Part shown: one piece after another, positions 36,201 to 48,075 of the stretch
Layout: every line of letters starts with the position of its first letter
How positions within the stretch are numbered: position 1 is the first letter of the stretch
Assembly (NCBI GenBank): GCA_040954595.2
Contig: CM082577.2
Span: forward strand, 19,530,001-19,594,000
DNA from: Balanoglossus misakiensis
Lineage: Eukaryota > Hemichordata
Direction: 5' to 3'
DNA length: 64,000 nucleotides
The notes under the pieces: model-generated
The model's input: only the letters and a program-made list of their open reading frames with translations
Database searches by the model: none
What the model was told of the DNA's origin: nothing
Made by a program: the position numbers and the translations under genes

Positions 36201-37195
36201 GATAAAATCGACAAATTACCGATGGAAATTACTGTTTTGCTGCTGAAAAAACACACAAAAACGTCTGCCTTTTTTGCTTCTTTTTGACGTCACTAATTGC
36301 CCTTGAACATCGATCTCACGGGTGTCTGCCGCGGCCGTCTGCACAAGTATTCTGCAGACGCGCAGAAACATGGCATGACCTCTTACAAAAGTTGCTACAT
36401 CTTTTGTCAAGTTTTAGATATTTTGTTGCGACCGGAATGCTGAGCTGCGTTAGTTGTTGCAAATTGTGCATTACTACGTCAATGATACTATTTATAGGAC
36501 GCCTGTCTAAAGATAACTGGTGCGCTGAGTGAAATGGGCAACGCGTTTCACGATCCGGTGAAATGCGATCGTGACTCGCGGTTTTCCAGGAGTTTCAAGG
36601 AGAAATTTTGAATTTCCAGGAGATTTCAGGAGTTTCCAGGAGGGGTTTCAAATTCCAGGAGTTTCCAGGAGCGTACGAACCCTGTGTTTACAAGACCGTC
36701 GTCGGCCACGGCCGGCGAAACTTTCATAGCGTCGCCATTTTGTGCAATGAATTCTGGGTACCGAGCAAGAGTTCAAATAATAAAGCAGGTCAGATAATGT
36801 CGAGCGAACCAAATAATGGCCGAGGTAATGGTCGAGGTAATGTCGAGACCATGACATAAATACGAAATAACCAAATAACGGTATAATAATGACATAATAG
36901 CATAAAAATGATGAGAAAACTTCCAAATAAAGACATCGGTACTGAATAATGACATAATAACGGCCAAATAACGAAATAACGGCATAATAATGACCGAGGT
37001 AATGTCGAGCGAACCAAATAATGGCCTAGGTAATGGTCGAGGTAATGTCGAGACCATGACATAAATACCAACTAACCAAATAACGGCATAATAATGGCCA
37101 AGGTAATGGCCAAATAATGACATAATAACATAATAATGATGAGAAAACTACCAAATAAAGACATCAGCTATTTTTGGCGGTGTTCTCACCCCATA
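33280..37195. mobile_element. 3.9-kb near-perfect palindrome (foldback element) with 6-bp TSD
   Basis: Arms of about 1.94 kb (33280-35220 and 35260-37195) are inverted copies with a handful of differences, separated by about 39 bp. The ends are TATGGGGTGAGAACACCGCC and its complement. The direct repeat gacccc flanks it (33274-33279, 37196-37201), and a related unoccupied sequence 'cctgaccccttccacc' exists at about 34991. The arms hold an interspersed copy of the host element's left end and an 850-bp nested hAT-like MITE each. Frames such as 33352-33702 and 36773-37123 are mirror images from tattat/tcgacatt-type repeats, not genes. Confidence 0.88.
33791..34640. mobile_element. hAT-like MITE in palindrome arm 1 (mirrored at 35835-36684)
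   Basis: Ends CAGGGTTCGTACGC and GTGTATGAACCCTG with the 5-bp direct repeat aaaca (33786-33790, 34641-34645). Subterminal regions are rich in repeated 'ctcctggaaa' in both orientations. Non-coding. The exact mirror copy in arm 2 shows that the insertion predates palindrome formation. Confidence 0.78.
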
Positions 37196-37197
37196 GA

Positions 37198-37460
37198 CCC
37201 CTTCCACCCCATGCCCAGGCCATGCGCTCACTGCGTAAGCGTGTCTAAATATAGCTCGGATATATTTGCATAAATTACTGTTTTGTTCTTCTCAAGTTTG
37301 CCTGATAGAATAAAAATGAGTCTTAAAGTTTGGTTTTACTGAAACTTAGAAGGAAGTTTGTACTTAGTGTGCCATCAAAGTGGGAAAGGAAAGGAAAGGA
37401 AAGGAAAGGAAAGGAAAGGAAAGGAAAGGAAAGGAAAGGAAAGGAAAGACAAGGACACTG
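37198..37460 (+). repeat. Third copy of the palindrome-centre segment
   Basis: Runs 'ccccttccaccccatgccca' to 'gacaaggacactgccagg', the same as 34997-35220 (arm 1 centre), but with an expanded aaagg microsatellite (37384-37449, about 12 units against 3-4 in the arms). Confidence 0.85.
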
Positions 37461-38356
37461 CCAGGAGTCTAATACATCCAAGATGGACCAGAGAGCAGTG
37501 AATAATTCATGTATTTTGCCAGAACACCTATAGTCAGCACATGACATTATATACTTGAAAAGGGAAAATTGTTAAATCAAAACATTTCAGCTGATCCTGC
37601 TGATATTTTTTTTCAAAATAGATTTCTCTCATAACTTCTGCTGGTGAACCGATTTTTTTTCAAAATGCATTTCTCATACCTTGCACTGGTGCGATTTGAT
37701 ATAATACACAATAAATTCCATCACCAATATAGCAGTAAAACACCGGATACAAAATCTGAGATGTCTTAGGATGTTTTTGAACTAATCAGTAACCATTTTC
37801 TAAGAATGATAGATCTGAAACTGAAATTCTGAATTTGGTCATCCTGGGGAAAATACAGAATATATTTGTGGTGGGCCATTTATGTGTGTGGGACCAAATT
37901 TTAATACTAAATTTAAAGCGGTTACTAGAGCCCTTGGCAGAAGGTCACATGTAAATGACGATCTGCACTGAAAAATGTGTGAACTTGGCATGGGCAGGTA
38001 AAAAAATTGTTGGGCAGGTAAATTGTTTAGTGTACCTGCCCATTGGGCAGGTGAGCCAAAAAGTAAAGTTCGAGGCCTGTGGGGTCAATGAAAGGGCTGC
38101 TAGCGAGGTATTTGTTGCACATGGATCAAAATGAAGTCAGATTTGTGGGTGACCTTATGTGACCTTAGACCTACATGAACTTTAGCTTAGTGAGCATCCA
38201 GAGCAGATGCAGCTTTGACGTTAGGGGGGGGGGGCATATACGGATGGACCATAATGATATACCAAAGGTGGGGTCACCTGTTGCACCTGCCTAAGTCATT
38301 AACACTAACCAACAGGGCGATAGGTGTGTTTTTTGTTCAACAGGGACGAATGTAAG

Positions 38357-41300
38357 TCAGTCTTCGGACTGAGCGCGATTCTCATTATCAAAACACCGAA
38401 AAGCATGCTGGGAAATTTAAACACTCATTGACCTCTGTTATGGCGGCCAAGAACCCAGCGTATGTGGAGAGATTTCAATCCAATTTTTTTCCATGTTTTG
38501 AGAGTACATGACAGATTTTGTTATCATTGTGAAAAGTATTGAAATATAGCAATAAGAGAATCAAAGAGATGAATTCAGTAGATTTGTGAAAAATAAAAAC
38601 AAGTGACCTATCGGTCAAAAGAGCTCTGCTGACTTTAACAGTGTAACCTGGGCGATGATATGAATACCCTAGGTTTTAATTCATAACAATTGTATTCTAA
38701 TTTTCTATTGAACAAAACGAAACATAGACATCACAAGTATTTATCCAAATTCAGCTTGATTCATTGCGCTAAAGAAAGAAATAATTGAATCATAAAGAAC
38801 AACATCAAAAGGAACCACCAAGGTTCTAATTTGCATATTCATGACCCCATCAAAATTCCAATTAACAAAATCAGGTAGGGGCACCATACCACACATTCCC
38901 AATTTCAGCTCCATCGTACATGTACCGTAGTTAGGGAGAAGAAGATTTTGTTACCAAATATTCTATTTTTAGATCTAATTTGCATATTTATGACCCCATC
39001 ATATCCAAATTAACAAAATCAGGTAGGGGCACCATAACACACATTCCTACCAAATTTCAGCTCCATCGTACATGTAGTTATGGAGAAGAAGATTTTTGAC
39101 CAAACATTCTATTTTTAGATTTAATTTGCATATTCAAGACCCGAGCAAATCCAAATTAACAAAATCACTTAGGGACACCATAACACACATTCCTACCAAA
39201 TTTCAGCTCCATCGTACATGTACTTTGGGAGAAAAAGATTTTTTACCAGAAATTCTTTTTTTAGATCTCATTTGCATATTTATGACCCCATCATATCCAA
39301 ATTAACAAAATCAGGAAGGGGCACCATAACACACTTTCCTACCAAATATCAGCTCCATCGTACATGTAGTTATGGAAAAGAAGATTTTTGACCAAAATTT
39401 CTATTTTTAGATCTAATTTGCATATTCATGACCCCATCAAATCCAAATTAACAAAATCAGGTAGGGGCACCATAACACACATTCCTACCAAATTTCAGCT
39501 AAATATGCCAAGTAGTTTTAAAGAAGAAGATTGAAATACCAAAAGTTGACGGACGACAGACGACGGACGACGGACGGACACTTATCAACCTACTGCTACA
39601 GCTCGGCTGACACAAGTGACAGCAGAAGGGTAATAAAAGAGTTACCTTTGACCCCTTCTATTTTAGCCTTCAGAGGCATATACCAACTTTGATTTTTTGT
39701 GCCTTTTCATCCAAAGCTTCAATGGACGAGAAAAAACGTGTTATATACTCTATTTCATTAGAACTTTGTGGGAAACTATCGTATATCATGATCAACGACT
39801 GAATAAAGACTGTGGGACGTCTCCAATTGTTGTTGTTAAATTGGCGATTTTGTAGCAAAATACCGTGATTTTGCCGTGTCGTAGTAAAAAAAATCCAGAC
39901 GCAAATGTCATGCAGAGTGTTTATTTTAATCACTCATCACCTCTTATGCTCATTTTTTCGTCCAGAAAATCTTGCCCGTAAATTCCACACTTTCTGACAG
40001 GGTCTTCCTGGCACACACTGTTTTTGGGTGAAAATGCAGTGATTTGTTTGATTTTTTGTGCCTTTTCATCCAAAGAGTGAAAACTATTCAAACTCGAATT
40101 TCTGGGGTCATAGATACTTTATTGTTATCATACGAACCTATTTTAGCTAGTGCTAAGCCTCTAAAAAAATATGCAGTCCCTTGAAGTGAAGCGTAAAACG
40201 TAGTTTGTCGATATTTTGGTTATATATGTTTGTGGGCCTTCAATCAATAATTTATCAGATACGACCGTCCGCAGTGCCCAAAATACTTACGATACATGTT
40301 GTTTTTTCGCAATCACACCGATCGAACACAGATACCTCATGTGGATGCATGCACCATGTCGTTTTTCAACGGTTTTGTGAATTTAACACCAATTTCAAGG
40401 GAAGTGCTTGCAGTCATGTATCCCACAATCAGCCAAAATAAGACTCCAACAGTGAAAAAAAAGACACATATTTACTTGCTCTGACTCCCGTAAGAAGCGC
40501 GATTACATGCAGAATTACCCCACTGGAGCCCATGTGTGTACCCTAATCACATGGATCAGTCTCTGACACAAGGATATCAACGCCCCCTTTCATGACGTTC
40601 AAGCCTGATGACAGCATCATTGATCAATGGGTGGGTAGATATACACATAACTGACATGCCCTACATATAAGTATTCAGATATTTGTTTACAACAGACTTG
40701 GATGTAACAAATAAACTTGGAGCAAACGCCTTGCCTTTCTTGGCGGGAGATTGACGCATGTTGTTTTACGTTACCATGGCGCCATGATATTTAGCATATC
40801 ACATGCACTAAATGACATCCACTGGTTGGCGTATTCAAAAGGTCATAACATTTTGTGGTCATCAGTCGGCAGACTGAAAGTCATCGAGAAATTGTGGTTT
40901 CTCGTCATTCAATTGAGGTTCATTGCTCAGACAAAGTCGTCTGGGAATCGGCAGGTTTCGCAGCTTGCTGCATATGCTGAAATATTGCACCAGCACCATT
41001 TTAGCAACCACGATCTGTCAAATTTTGGTCAGTTCCATAGGCATCGCCCTGCAATTTGCAGCGTGGGGCTGGTAAATTCAAGTGTTGTTGTTTTTTCTGA
41101 GTAAATTTTTGTAAAAAATTCATATCGGTTTATGGATTTGTCACAGCGAGTAAGGAACTTAATGTAAGCTTTTTTAAAAGCTAAGCTTGCTGGATTTTTT
41201 TCGTGTTGGAGACAGTGCTGCTTGTAATTTCTGTTTCCAACCCGTAATTTTCCGAACACTCGACAGCCTTTTTGGATACTTAAGGATGTACGCGCAGAAC

Positions 41301-41742
41301 ATAAACCGGAAACACTGCGCGCCCGGTCTTTTTCCCATAGGATTACCAGAAAACAAACATCTATTACTGTCATTTTCACGAAATTTTACACATAGCTCAG
41401 TCTAGCAAATATAAATTCATTGGTCAAATAAAATACATGTATAGGGGTCACCGCGCTCTATTTTGAGATAAATTGCGTTAAAAATGTTGCCTATAGACAA
41501 ACAATTGGTGAAAAATGCTGAGTCAGCAGATTTCTTCTATTATCGACCAAATTCATGGCTCTGTATTTCAAAATCAAGCGCGGTGACCCCTATATTTTAT
41601 TACGGATTTTCATTATACATACAAAGGAGAATAAAAAAATCCACAATTAAATAAAATGACAATACTTTCAATTTTACTGAACGTACATCTTTAAAGAGTG
41701 ATAGTGGACACGCCTACTTTGCGCGCTCAGTCCGAAGACTGA
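38357..41742. mobile_element. 3.4-kb TIR insertion in family A copy 2
   Basis: Ends TCAGTCTTCGGACTGAGCGC and its complement. The flanks gtaag/ggcag may be an eroded 5-bp duplication; copy 1 (836-846) reads through without it. It contains an inverted copy of repeat F (38600-39620) and a small palindrome bounded by 'taggggtcaccgcgct' (41441-41594). The frames inside (for example 40751-41104) have no recognised motif. Confidence 0.7.
38600..39620 (-). repeat. Dispersed repeat F, 5-unit copy
   Basis: Reverse complement of the 3108-3815 repeat. Both end blocks ('aacaagtgacctatcggtca' and 'cggctgacacaagtg') are kept. The core has about five units with 'taatttgcatattcatgacc' and 'ttcagctccatcgtacatgt'. 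Confidence 0.82.
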
Positions 41743-42437
41743 GGCAGTGTCAGTTTGTTTTTGCCCAAATGTATATAAGGTGATTTGGATGACCTCTGAC
41801 GTACCGTGCCATATCTCAGCACGTTGTACAAGTGCAGCTTTGGTATTTATTTGGAGGGATGAAACTATCATGAAATGCCAAATACAGGGGGATACCTGTG
41901 ACACCTGCTTGATTCATGTATTATGTGCATACCTAATGGTAGGCAAAGTGAAAGGGCTACAAATGTAGGATTTGTTGCACATGACATAAACAGGAATGAA
42001 ATTTTTTTGCCAAATTTTTGGGTGACCTCAGGTGTCCATTGACCTGCTTTCCATATGTTAGCATGCACAGCATATATAACCAATCACCTTTAACACGTGC
42101 TTAGGGCTGACATTCGCTTTTTGTTGAACATAATCAAATTCGGGTTCCCATTCTTTGACCTGAAGTTGACCCTTGACCTACTTCACCTTTTCGTGCCATC
42201 CACGCGACCGCGGCAGGTACAGCCTTGGTGTTCGACTACATGCGTAATACTTAAATGCCCAATTCAGGCATCACCTGTGACGCCCGATTAAATCTTTATG
42301 TGCATACGTCATTGTAGTCTAACTACATTCCCGCCTCACCAGACTACGGATTTCTTTCGTTTCACTATCGATATCACGTACTCTGGTTAAAATGGAGTTT
42401 GAACGTATTGGTAATGCATATTCATGAGATGACATCA

Positions 42438-42803
42438 TTATAATCTGGCCAATAAGACGGAAATGACCAGCACGACTGCTGCTACATGTACGTTTCTTTG
42501 CCGAAAGATCGTGGTTAGCAACTGGTAGCACATCGACTTTCCGCTGCTTGTTCTGGTACTCATAAATACGTCGTGCCCTTTTAATAAGTCAGATATTACA
42601 TTCTTCTGGTGCAGATAGAGTGAATCGATTCCGAAGGCGTCGCAAACTGCACGTTCTTCGCTCTCACTCAGACTCAGAGCACTGCCACTGGAAGCCGCCG
42701 TGTTGTTTAGAATGAGATGCGTGAATGGGATGTAACAAGCAATCTGATTGGGTGTTGGATGTACTATGAAAGCGCCTAGACCAAATACTGAATACATGGC
42801 CAT
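42438..42803 (-). pseudogene. RecQ-family helicase fragment (motif I region)
   Basis: The frame has FGIDSLYLHQKNVISDLLKG, then STRTSSGKSMCYQL and VVLVISVLLARL. This is the RecQ order: the 'F....L...Q..AI..LL.G.D' segment (residues 57-77), the Walker A box xTSSGKS (85-90) with CYQ, then motif Ia (residues 111-120), where PL is usual and this copy has VL. It stops right after motif Ia, so DEAH, the second RecA lobe and RQC are missing. It is surrounded by transposon sequence inside TBL3 intron 1, on the same strand as TBL3. Most likely a mobilised or degenerate copy, not a working helicase. The N-terminal 45 residues have no match I recognise. Confidence 0.7.
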
Positions 42804-43040
42804 ATTATACCACGGCCTTTTTGCGGGGAGCAGAGCGCTGCCGTAAAAGGGACGTGGTTTGCGACGATGTCTAACTACTACGCCTAACCGTTCCCTTTGG
42901 TTGCACTACCAACATGCAGCCTTATGCCTGCCTATTTAGGCTGACCTCGGGTGACCTTTCACCTACTTACCCATATCCCCACATCCAGAGCCATACAGCC
43001 TAGTACGCAGTTGGATGGTACAACACTGAATGCAGTCTTA

Positions 43041-44436
43041 GGACTGTGTTTCCGCTGCCATTCGTTTTTTAGTAAATTTACTATTTTTTGAGGACTTTTA
43101 CGAATTTTTTTCAACTGCAATTAGTAAATATACGATCGATGGCCGGCACGAGACTTCGATCTTATTTCCATCTCCTGTGCACATGTTTCAACATACTGTA
43201 CATATAAGGAGCTGAAAGGCCACCCAGCTTCAAAATAATTCTCTCAATCAAGACACAGTCTATATTTTTAAAACATGCTCTCTGATTGGTGCATATTCCA
43301 CACTTAGATAGATTTTGGCCAATAGTATAGACACAAACAAAGTATGCGTAAAATGACCATTAGCAAGATGGCAACCAAACGGCAATGTGCAAGGCAGACG
43401 ATGGGCTCTCCATGTCTCGTTTTGGGTTTTCAAAACTCAATCGGACTGCTAGCATGGCGGAGTAAGAAGTAGGAAAGGGTAACCGAAGAGGAGATGCAGG
43501 AAAATATTAAAGGCAAGAGGAAAATCGACAGGACTACAGTTGCTTTCAATGAAACATGGAAGGTTAGTTGTTTACATATGGCCAGTGTAGTGCCATGACA
43601 CTTGCATTTCCACCGGAGTAATCTTTTAATTTGAATCTCCTGTGAACTTTTGATTGAATTATCGCCCTTTTAGTGGAATCATGACACTTTGTCGGACATC
43701 TGTATTCTTTCGTTTTTATCGGAGGTATAGAAGGGAAACCTAAACTACTAAACTGCAGCTGAGGGTAATCACATAACTGGATCAGAACGTTGATTTGTGG
43801 CGGTAGTGTATCAACTCTGTTATAATATTTGCTCCTTTTAATTTCTGGCGTGGTAGTTTTAGATGATTAAGTTCATGCTGATCACGTGTATTAAACATGT
43901 ACCTATTTTGAAATGCTAAAATCATTTTACGTTTTGTTTCAGGCAACTTTTCCATGGTTAGATTTATGGTGTCTGGAGATTGGGAAATAAAATGCCTTCA
44001 CATCAGAGTGTACCTACATCACTGAAGAAAACTAAAGAAAATGCCCAAATAAAATGCTCTTTTTGTTTTGATTTGTCAAACACTCTGGAGAAGCACTTTT
44101 CCAATGTGCAAAAGCTTTTGAAAATGGACTACTAAGTGAATGAAGCAGAGTACTAGTGTGATTGATCTCACCATTGATGAAAATAAAAGACTACCAGTAC
44201 ACTATAATCAATGTGTGTGTTGTCTAAAATGCAACCTGGATTAAAATAATGTATGTTTTAATCATCATAAGTCAACGATGAATATGAGTGTTACAGGTTA
44301 CAGTTGCGTTTTAAAAAGAATGGGTTTCATTGTGGAAGCTTAAGGTTTACTAATTAATTTCGAAATTTACTTAAAGTTTGAAAACCCAATTAGTAAATTT
44401 GCTAAAATATTTCAGCAGCCAGAGGAAACACAGTAG
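43041..44436 (+). mobile_element. 1.4-kb TIR insertion with exon-like relics
   Basis: Left end GGACTGTGTTTCCGCTGCC; right end imperfectly complementary (AGGAAACACAGTAG). Flanks cagtctta and gagtctta are an 8-bp near-duplication. Inside, VTEEEMQENIKGKRK...FNETWK ends at GTTAGT (about 43563), and after TTTGTTTCAG (about 43943) the frame reads ATFPWLDLWCLEIGK, with KCSFCF further on in another frame. This looks like the decayed N-terminal exons of a transposon zinc-finger protein. The superfamily is unresolved; an 8-bp duplication would fit hAT. Confidence 0.5.
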
Positions 44437-44680
44437 GAGTCTTATGAGTATTATCTCTTTGCTTGGGCCCCTTCAATGCTGCTTGCAGCTTTAATTAGAA
44501 TTGTGTATCTGATTGGCTAATAAATGAACGTTCTATTACTTCCAGGCCAGATTCAATCTGTTGCGTTTCTTGACAATCATTTTTACAATTCACTTAAAAA
44601 ACCCAACAGTTTATGATGGAGGTGAAGATAAAATCAATTCAACTACTGACACAAATGTACATAAGTTTTACAACAGACAT

Positions 44681-45220
44681 TAGACTGTCGACAGTCCCTC
44701 GCGCCTAATGTGTTTCGATTCGGCGTTTCGTGCGAGGGCCGTAAGGCCCGTATCTTTTGAGGGCCGAAGGCTTGATTCAGCGTTTCGTGGTGCGAGGGCC
44801 ATAAGGCCTGAGGGACTGTTATAGCTTATTTCGCCCTCACATGGCATTGTGGGGAAATTCACCTGTAACGCAACTGGCTTTAGTTCGGGACATCCGTCCG
44901 ATCATCAAGTTCAAGCAAATCTGGTGAGGGGGAGCTTTAATCTTGTGTTCGGAAGCCCAGAAGCCTTTCTTGGAAAATATAGACGAATGCTCCTGTCACA
45001 TGTTTACATGTCCCAAACTAAAGCCAGTTGCGTTACAGGTGAATTTCCCCACAATGCCGTGTGAGGGCGAAACAAGCTATAACAGTCCCTCGGGCCTTAC
45101 GGCCCTCGCACCACGAAACGCCAAATCAGGCCTTCGGCCCTCAAACGATACGGGCTTTATGGCCCTCGCACGAAACGCCGAATCGATACACATTAGGCGC
45201 GAGGGACTGTCGACAGTCTA
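44681..45220. mobile_element. 540-bp MITE with ~210-bp TIRs and 9-bp TSD (MULE-like)
   Basis: TIRs start TAGACTGTCGACAGTCCCTC. The perfect 9-bp direct repeat aacagacat flanks it (44672-44680, 45221-45229). Paired frames at 44680-44862 and 45061-45312 are palindrome shadows. Its TIR start resembles the MITE at 23405 (TAGACT). Confidence 0.88.
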
Positions 45221-45360
45221 AACAGACATGCGCATTAGCCCACTTCCGGTGTGTCAAAAAACTAACACATAACAAAATGGCGAATGGCCCTTATCTGCGT
45301 CTATCTTCGTGATGCCTTGCTTAGTCAGGTGGGACGCAGTGTTCAGCGAAGCAAAATCTT
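45221..45360 (+). repeat. Promoter-like patch and inverted copy of the TBL3 upstream region
   Basis: 'cttatctgcgtctatcttcg' (45290-45309) and 'gacgcagtgttcagcgaa' (about 45333-45350) recur inverted at 48718-48795, just upstream of TBL3. The patch also has CACTTCCGG (ETS-like) and AAAATGGCG (YY1-like), the latter opening an 11-codon frame. Together with 44500-44680 it is a diverged relative of 55310-55545. Confidence 0.55.
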
Positions 45361-45864
45361 AATCACGCCATATTGAATCATGCCAAATTACGTGAGAGTT
45401 CGAAATAATGTTACGCGTGTATGGTGCCACAAACGACAACAGTTATTCTTTATGAGCCTAAACGTTTAAAGAGCATATCTTGGCTCGAAACACACGCTTG
45501 AGAATAAATAATAATAGGCCTTGTGTGTTAAATACTGGTGTCCTTTTAATTTTTTCATATAAATAAATGTTAAATTAAAAAATGTTCAGGGCCTGAGAAA
45601 AAACTTCTGTTTGGGCCACGCCCATATCCGTGACATCACAAGAGGAACCCATTTACGTTTGCAACAGACTTAGCACTGTACATTGCAGTGGTTGAATTGC
45701 AATTTTGTTTCAAAATTAGTACGTACAGTGTGTTTAGGAGCCGATGAGTTGGACATAGTGCAACGTAAAACTTGTAAACAAAGAAATTAGAAAAGAAAGA
45801 CGGCGACCATTCAGCCGAAGCCATTCAAAGCTACGACTGAAAAAAACGTGAAATAGTAACGGTA
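45361..45864. other. No feature seen
   Basis: AT-rich intron 1 sequence; no exon or repeat recognised. Confidence 0.4.
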
Positions 45865-46480
45865 CCGTAGTTTGCCGGGTAAGAGCCCCGGGTGCTGGGC
45901 CAACAGATTAGCGAAAAAACAGGGGGGGGCTTTAGCCCGGATATGGCCTCGAGATTTATGCAAATGAGGGATGGCCACCTCGACTTTTATGCAAATTTTT
46001 GAGTGGTTCATTCTCCGAGTCCAAGTCGGGATCTTCCAATGTTGGGTGTTTCGCGTCGAGGACGGACTGAAGCAGCTCCACGCGGCCGCTTTGGAAAGCT
46101 CCCCGGTGACCTCACACGCGGCAGCGCGTCCATCTACGTGATCGTTGAATTCGAGGCACGGTCCCGAGGGACCTGTCTGAGGTCATGTTTTCTAGAGCGG
46201 CTATATATAACTCAGCGTGGCCAGTCGGCCGCGGTGGGTACGATAATCAGCGCGAAAGTAAATCATCAAACATTTTTTTTTTCACTTTTAGTGACTTTGG
46301 GGATGAAAATCCGCCTTTTTTGCATTGCACTTTATTAAATTTCCAAGAATTTAATGGATATTCGGCCGGGGGGGGGGGGGGGGGGGGCTTTAGACCGGAT
46401 ATGGCCTTGATCTACAAATGGGCCCTAAAACCAGGGGGGGGCGTTTGTCCGAGCAGGGGTTCTTACCCGGGCAACTACGG
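45865..46480. mobile_element. TA-flanked TIR element with G-rich interior
   Basis: Ends CCGTAGTTTGCCGGGTAAGA and its near-complement, each next to TA. The interior has long G runs (46365-46388) and shares blocks with 13351-13980. Non-coding. Confidence 0.68.
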
Positions 46481-46939
46481 TAATATTTTGAACGTTCAAG
46501 TTTTTACATCGATTGCTGACAACCTTAATTATCGAAGTTTATGGTCACTGGGTACCTGTTAGCCAGACGGAAGCGTGAATAATAATAAACAATCTCAACA
46601 TGATGTCGGCCAACACAAAATTGTGTTTACGCATCCTGCCAGTTCACCTACTACAATACCCAGGGTAATCATCATCATCATCATCATCATTGAATACTGT
46701 TGATGTAGGTCAATGACCTGTACAAAGTTCAGTAGATAGTTGAAAGTGTCAATCGAAATGTCCATGGCGATAGTTTCTAAAATATGTAATCATAGAGAAA
46801 TGGGGCATTTTTCCAGTGATTGTCCAGTCTTGATTTGAAGCAGTTGATATTTGGGGCATTTACAACATCCTAAGGTAAACTATTCCACGGTTGAATGACT
46901 CTGTAAGTGAAGAAATAGCGACGAGTATCCAATACATGT

Positions 46940-48075
46940 ACAGGTGTTTTTGGTTTTATCAGTTTGATGGAATGTCCACGAGTTGAAGAGGGGGCGGCAA
47001 AATCCAGGGGGGGGGGGGGTCACTTAAATTTTGAAGTCCACAAGGGGGGGGGGGGGGGGGGGTCATCTGTTTTTTTTAAACGTTTAGGGGGGGGGTCACA
47101 TACTTTTGCCACCGAACTTTTGCTTTTGAGTCCACAAAATTGCAGTTTCGCACCCTTTATTTTACAAAATTTCTTCATTATCCGCCATATTTCATTTTTT
47201 GCTGGTTTGTCTAGTGTACCAGGCCAGAGTGCTTGCCACCCCAACCCCACCGATGATAATATTTAACAAAGTGAATACATAAAAGAGGATAATTGTTTAA
47301 ACCATTTTGCATAACAGATAGTTTCGCGCTGCATCTTCTATATACTAGAAGTTTTATAAATGATATCATGACAAGATGACGCCAAATCTTCTAACTTTGA
47401 GTGGAGTGGCAAAAAGTAAAATTGGTCCTCCCAAACATTGAGATAATTTGCTTTTGAGTTCATTAAAATGCAACTTTGCGCTACATATTTTACAGAATTT
47501 TCTTATGTGGGAGGGGGACACCCCCTCCCACGCCCACCCCCTCCATTCTTCGCCACATTGCATTTATTCACTGGTTTGTCTAGTGTACCAGGGAAGACTT
47601 CTTGCCACCCCACCCCGATGCTTACTTTGAGTGGAGTGGCAAAATTTGCCCTCCCTAACAATGAGTTAATTTGCTTTTGAGTTCATAAAAATGCAACTTT
47701 GAGCACCGTATTTTACAAAATTTTCTTATGCGGGAGGGGGACACCCCCTCCCACGCCCACCACTTTTCTTGTTTTACCGATTCCAGCAACTATTGTATTG
47801 ACTTGTCATTTTAATTTGTTCATAGATTTCTTTATTGCAACGATATACTATTATATACTTCAATAATACTTTAAGAAATATATAATTGAGGTGTGAGGAG
47901 CCTCATTCCCTTTATTGCAAACAGTGTACATAGGATCAGGACGGTGAATGTTTTGGTCGTGGGGGGGTCATCATATTTTTGGGTCTGTCAAAGGGGGGGT
48001 CACCATTTTTTGGTCCTGGGTGAAGGGGGGGGGGGGGTCGGCCTGATTTTGAGAACCGATGACACAAACCCCCCG
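46940..48075. repeat. G/C-run-rich repeat fragments related to 50694-52322
   Basis: Blocks such as 'gggagggggacaccccctcc', 'tttgagttca(t)taaaaatgcaa' and 'ctagtgtacca' occur two or three times (46980-47260, 47390-47600, 47625-47770) and again in the TTA-flanked MITEs at 50694-52322. Long G runs lie at 47005, 47045 and 48026. Frames here are composition artefacts. The (ATC)n run at 46668-46690 lies just outside the left edge. Confidence 0.65.

Larger units (their letters stand above)
32920..38079. mobile_element. TIR element with 5-bp TSD (hAT-like), host of the large palindrome
   Basis: Ends CAGGCCTCGAACT and AGTTCGAGGCCTG, flanked by the direct repeat tgggg (32915-32919, 38080-38084). Copy 1 at about 537-555 shows the uninterrupted 'aattgtggggtcaatg'. 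Without the 3.9-kb insertion at 33280-37195 it is about 1.24 kb and non-coding. CAGG...CCTG ends suit hAT; the 5-bp duplication is shorter than the usual 8. Part of the same family is carried inside both palindrome arms (about 34659-35220 and 35256-35815). Confidence 0.75.
31690..44500 (-). repeat. Family A repeat, copy 2, split by several insertions
   Basis: The hairpin end GGGGCCCAAGCGCC/GGCGCTTGGGCCCC is at 31695-31726 and the opposite end 'tgctgcttgcagctttaatt' at about 44474-44493. Between them, blocks match copy 1 in order: 32400-32915 (1-545), 38085-38355 (545-840), 41745-42090 (845-1180) and 42880-43030 plus 44455-44493 (about 1440-1574). The gaps are younger insertions. This copy gives an empty-site reference for each of them. 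Confidence 0.75.

Noticed and set aside
32920-38079. Polinton/Maverick interpretation, because of the 6-bp duplication and long inverted repeats
   Set aside because: The palindrome arms have no polymerase, integrase or capsid coding, and the terminal sequence differs from the usual AG start.
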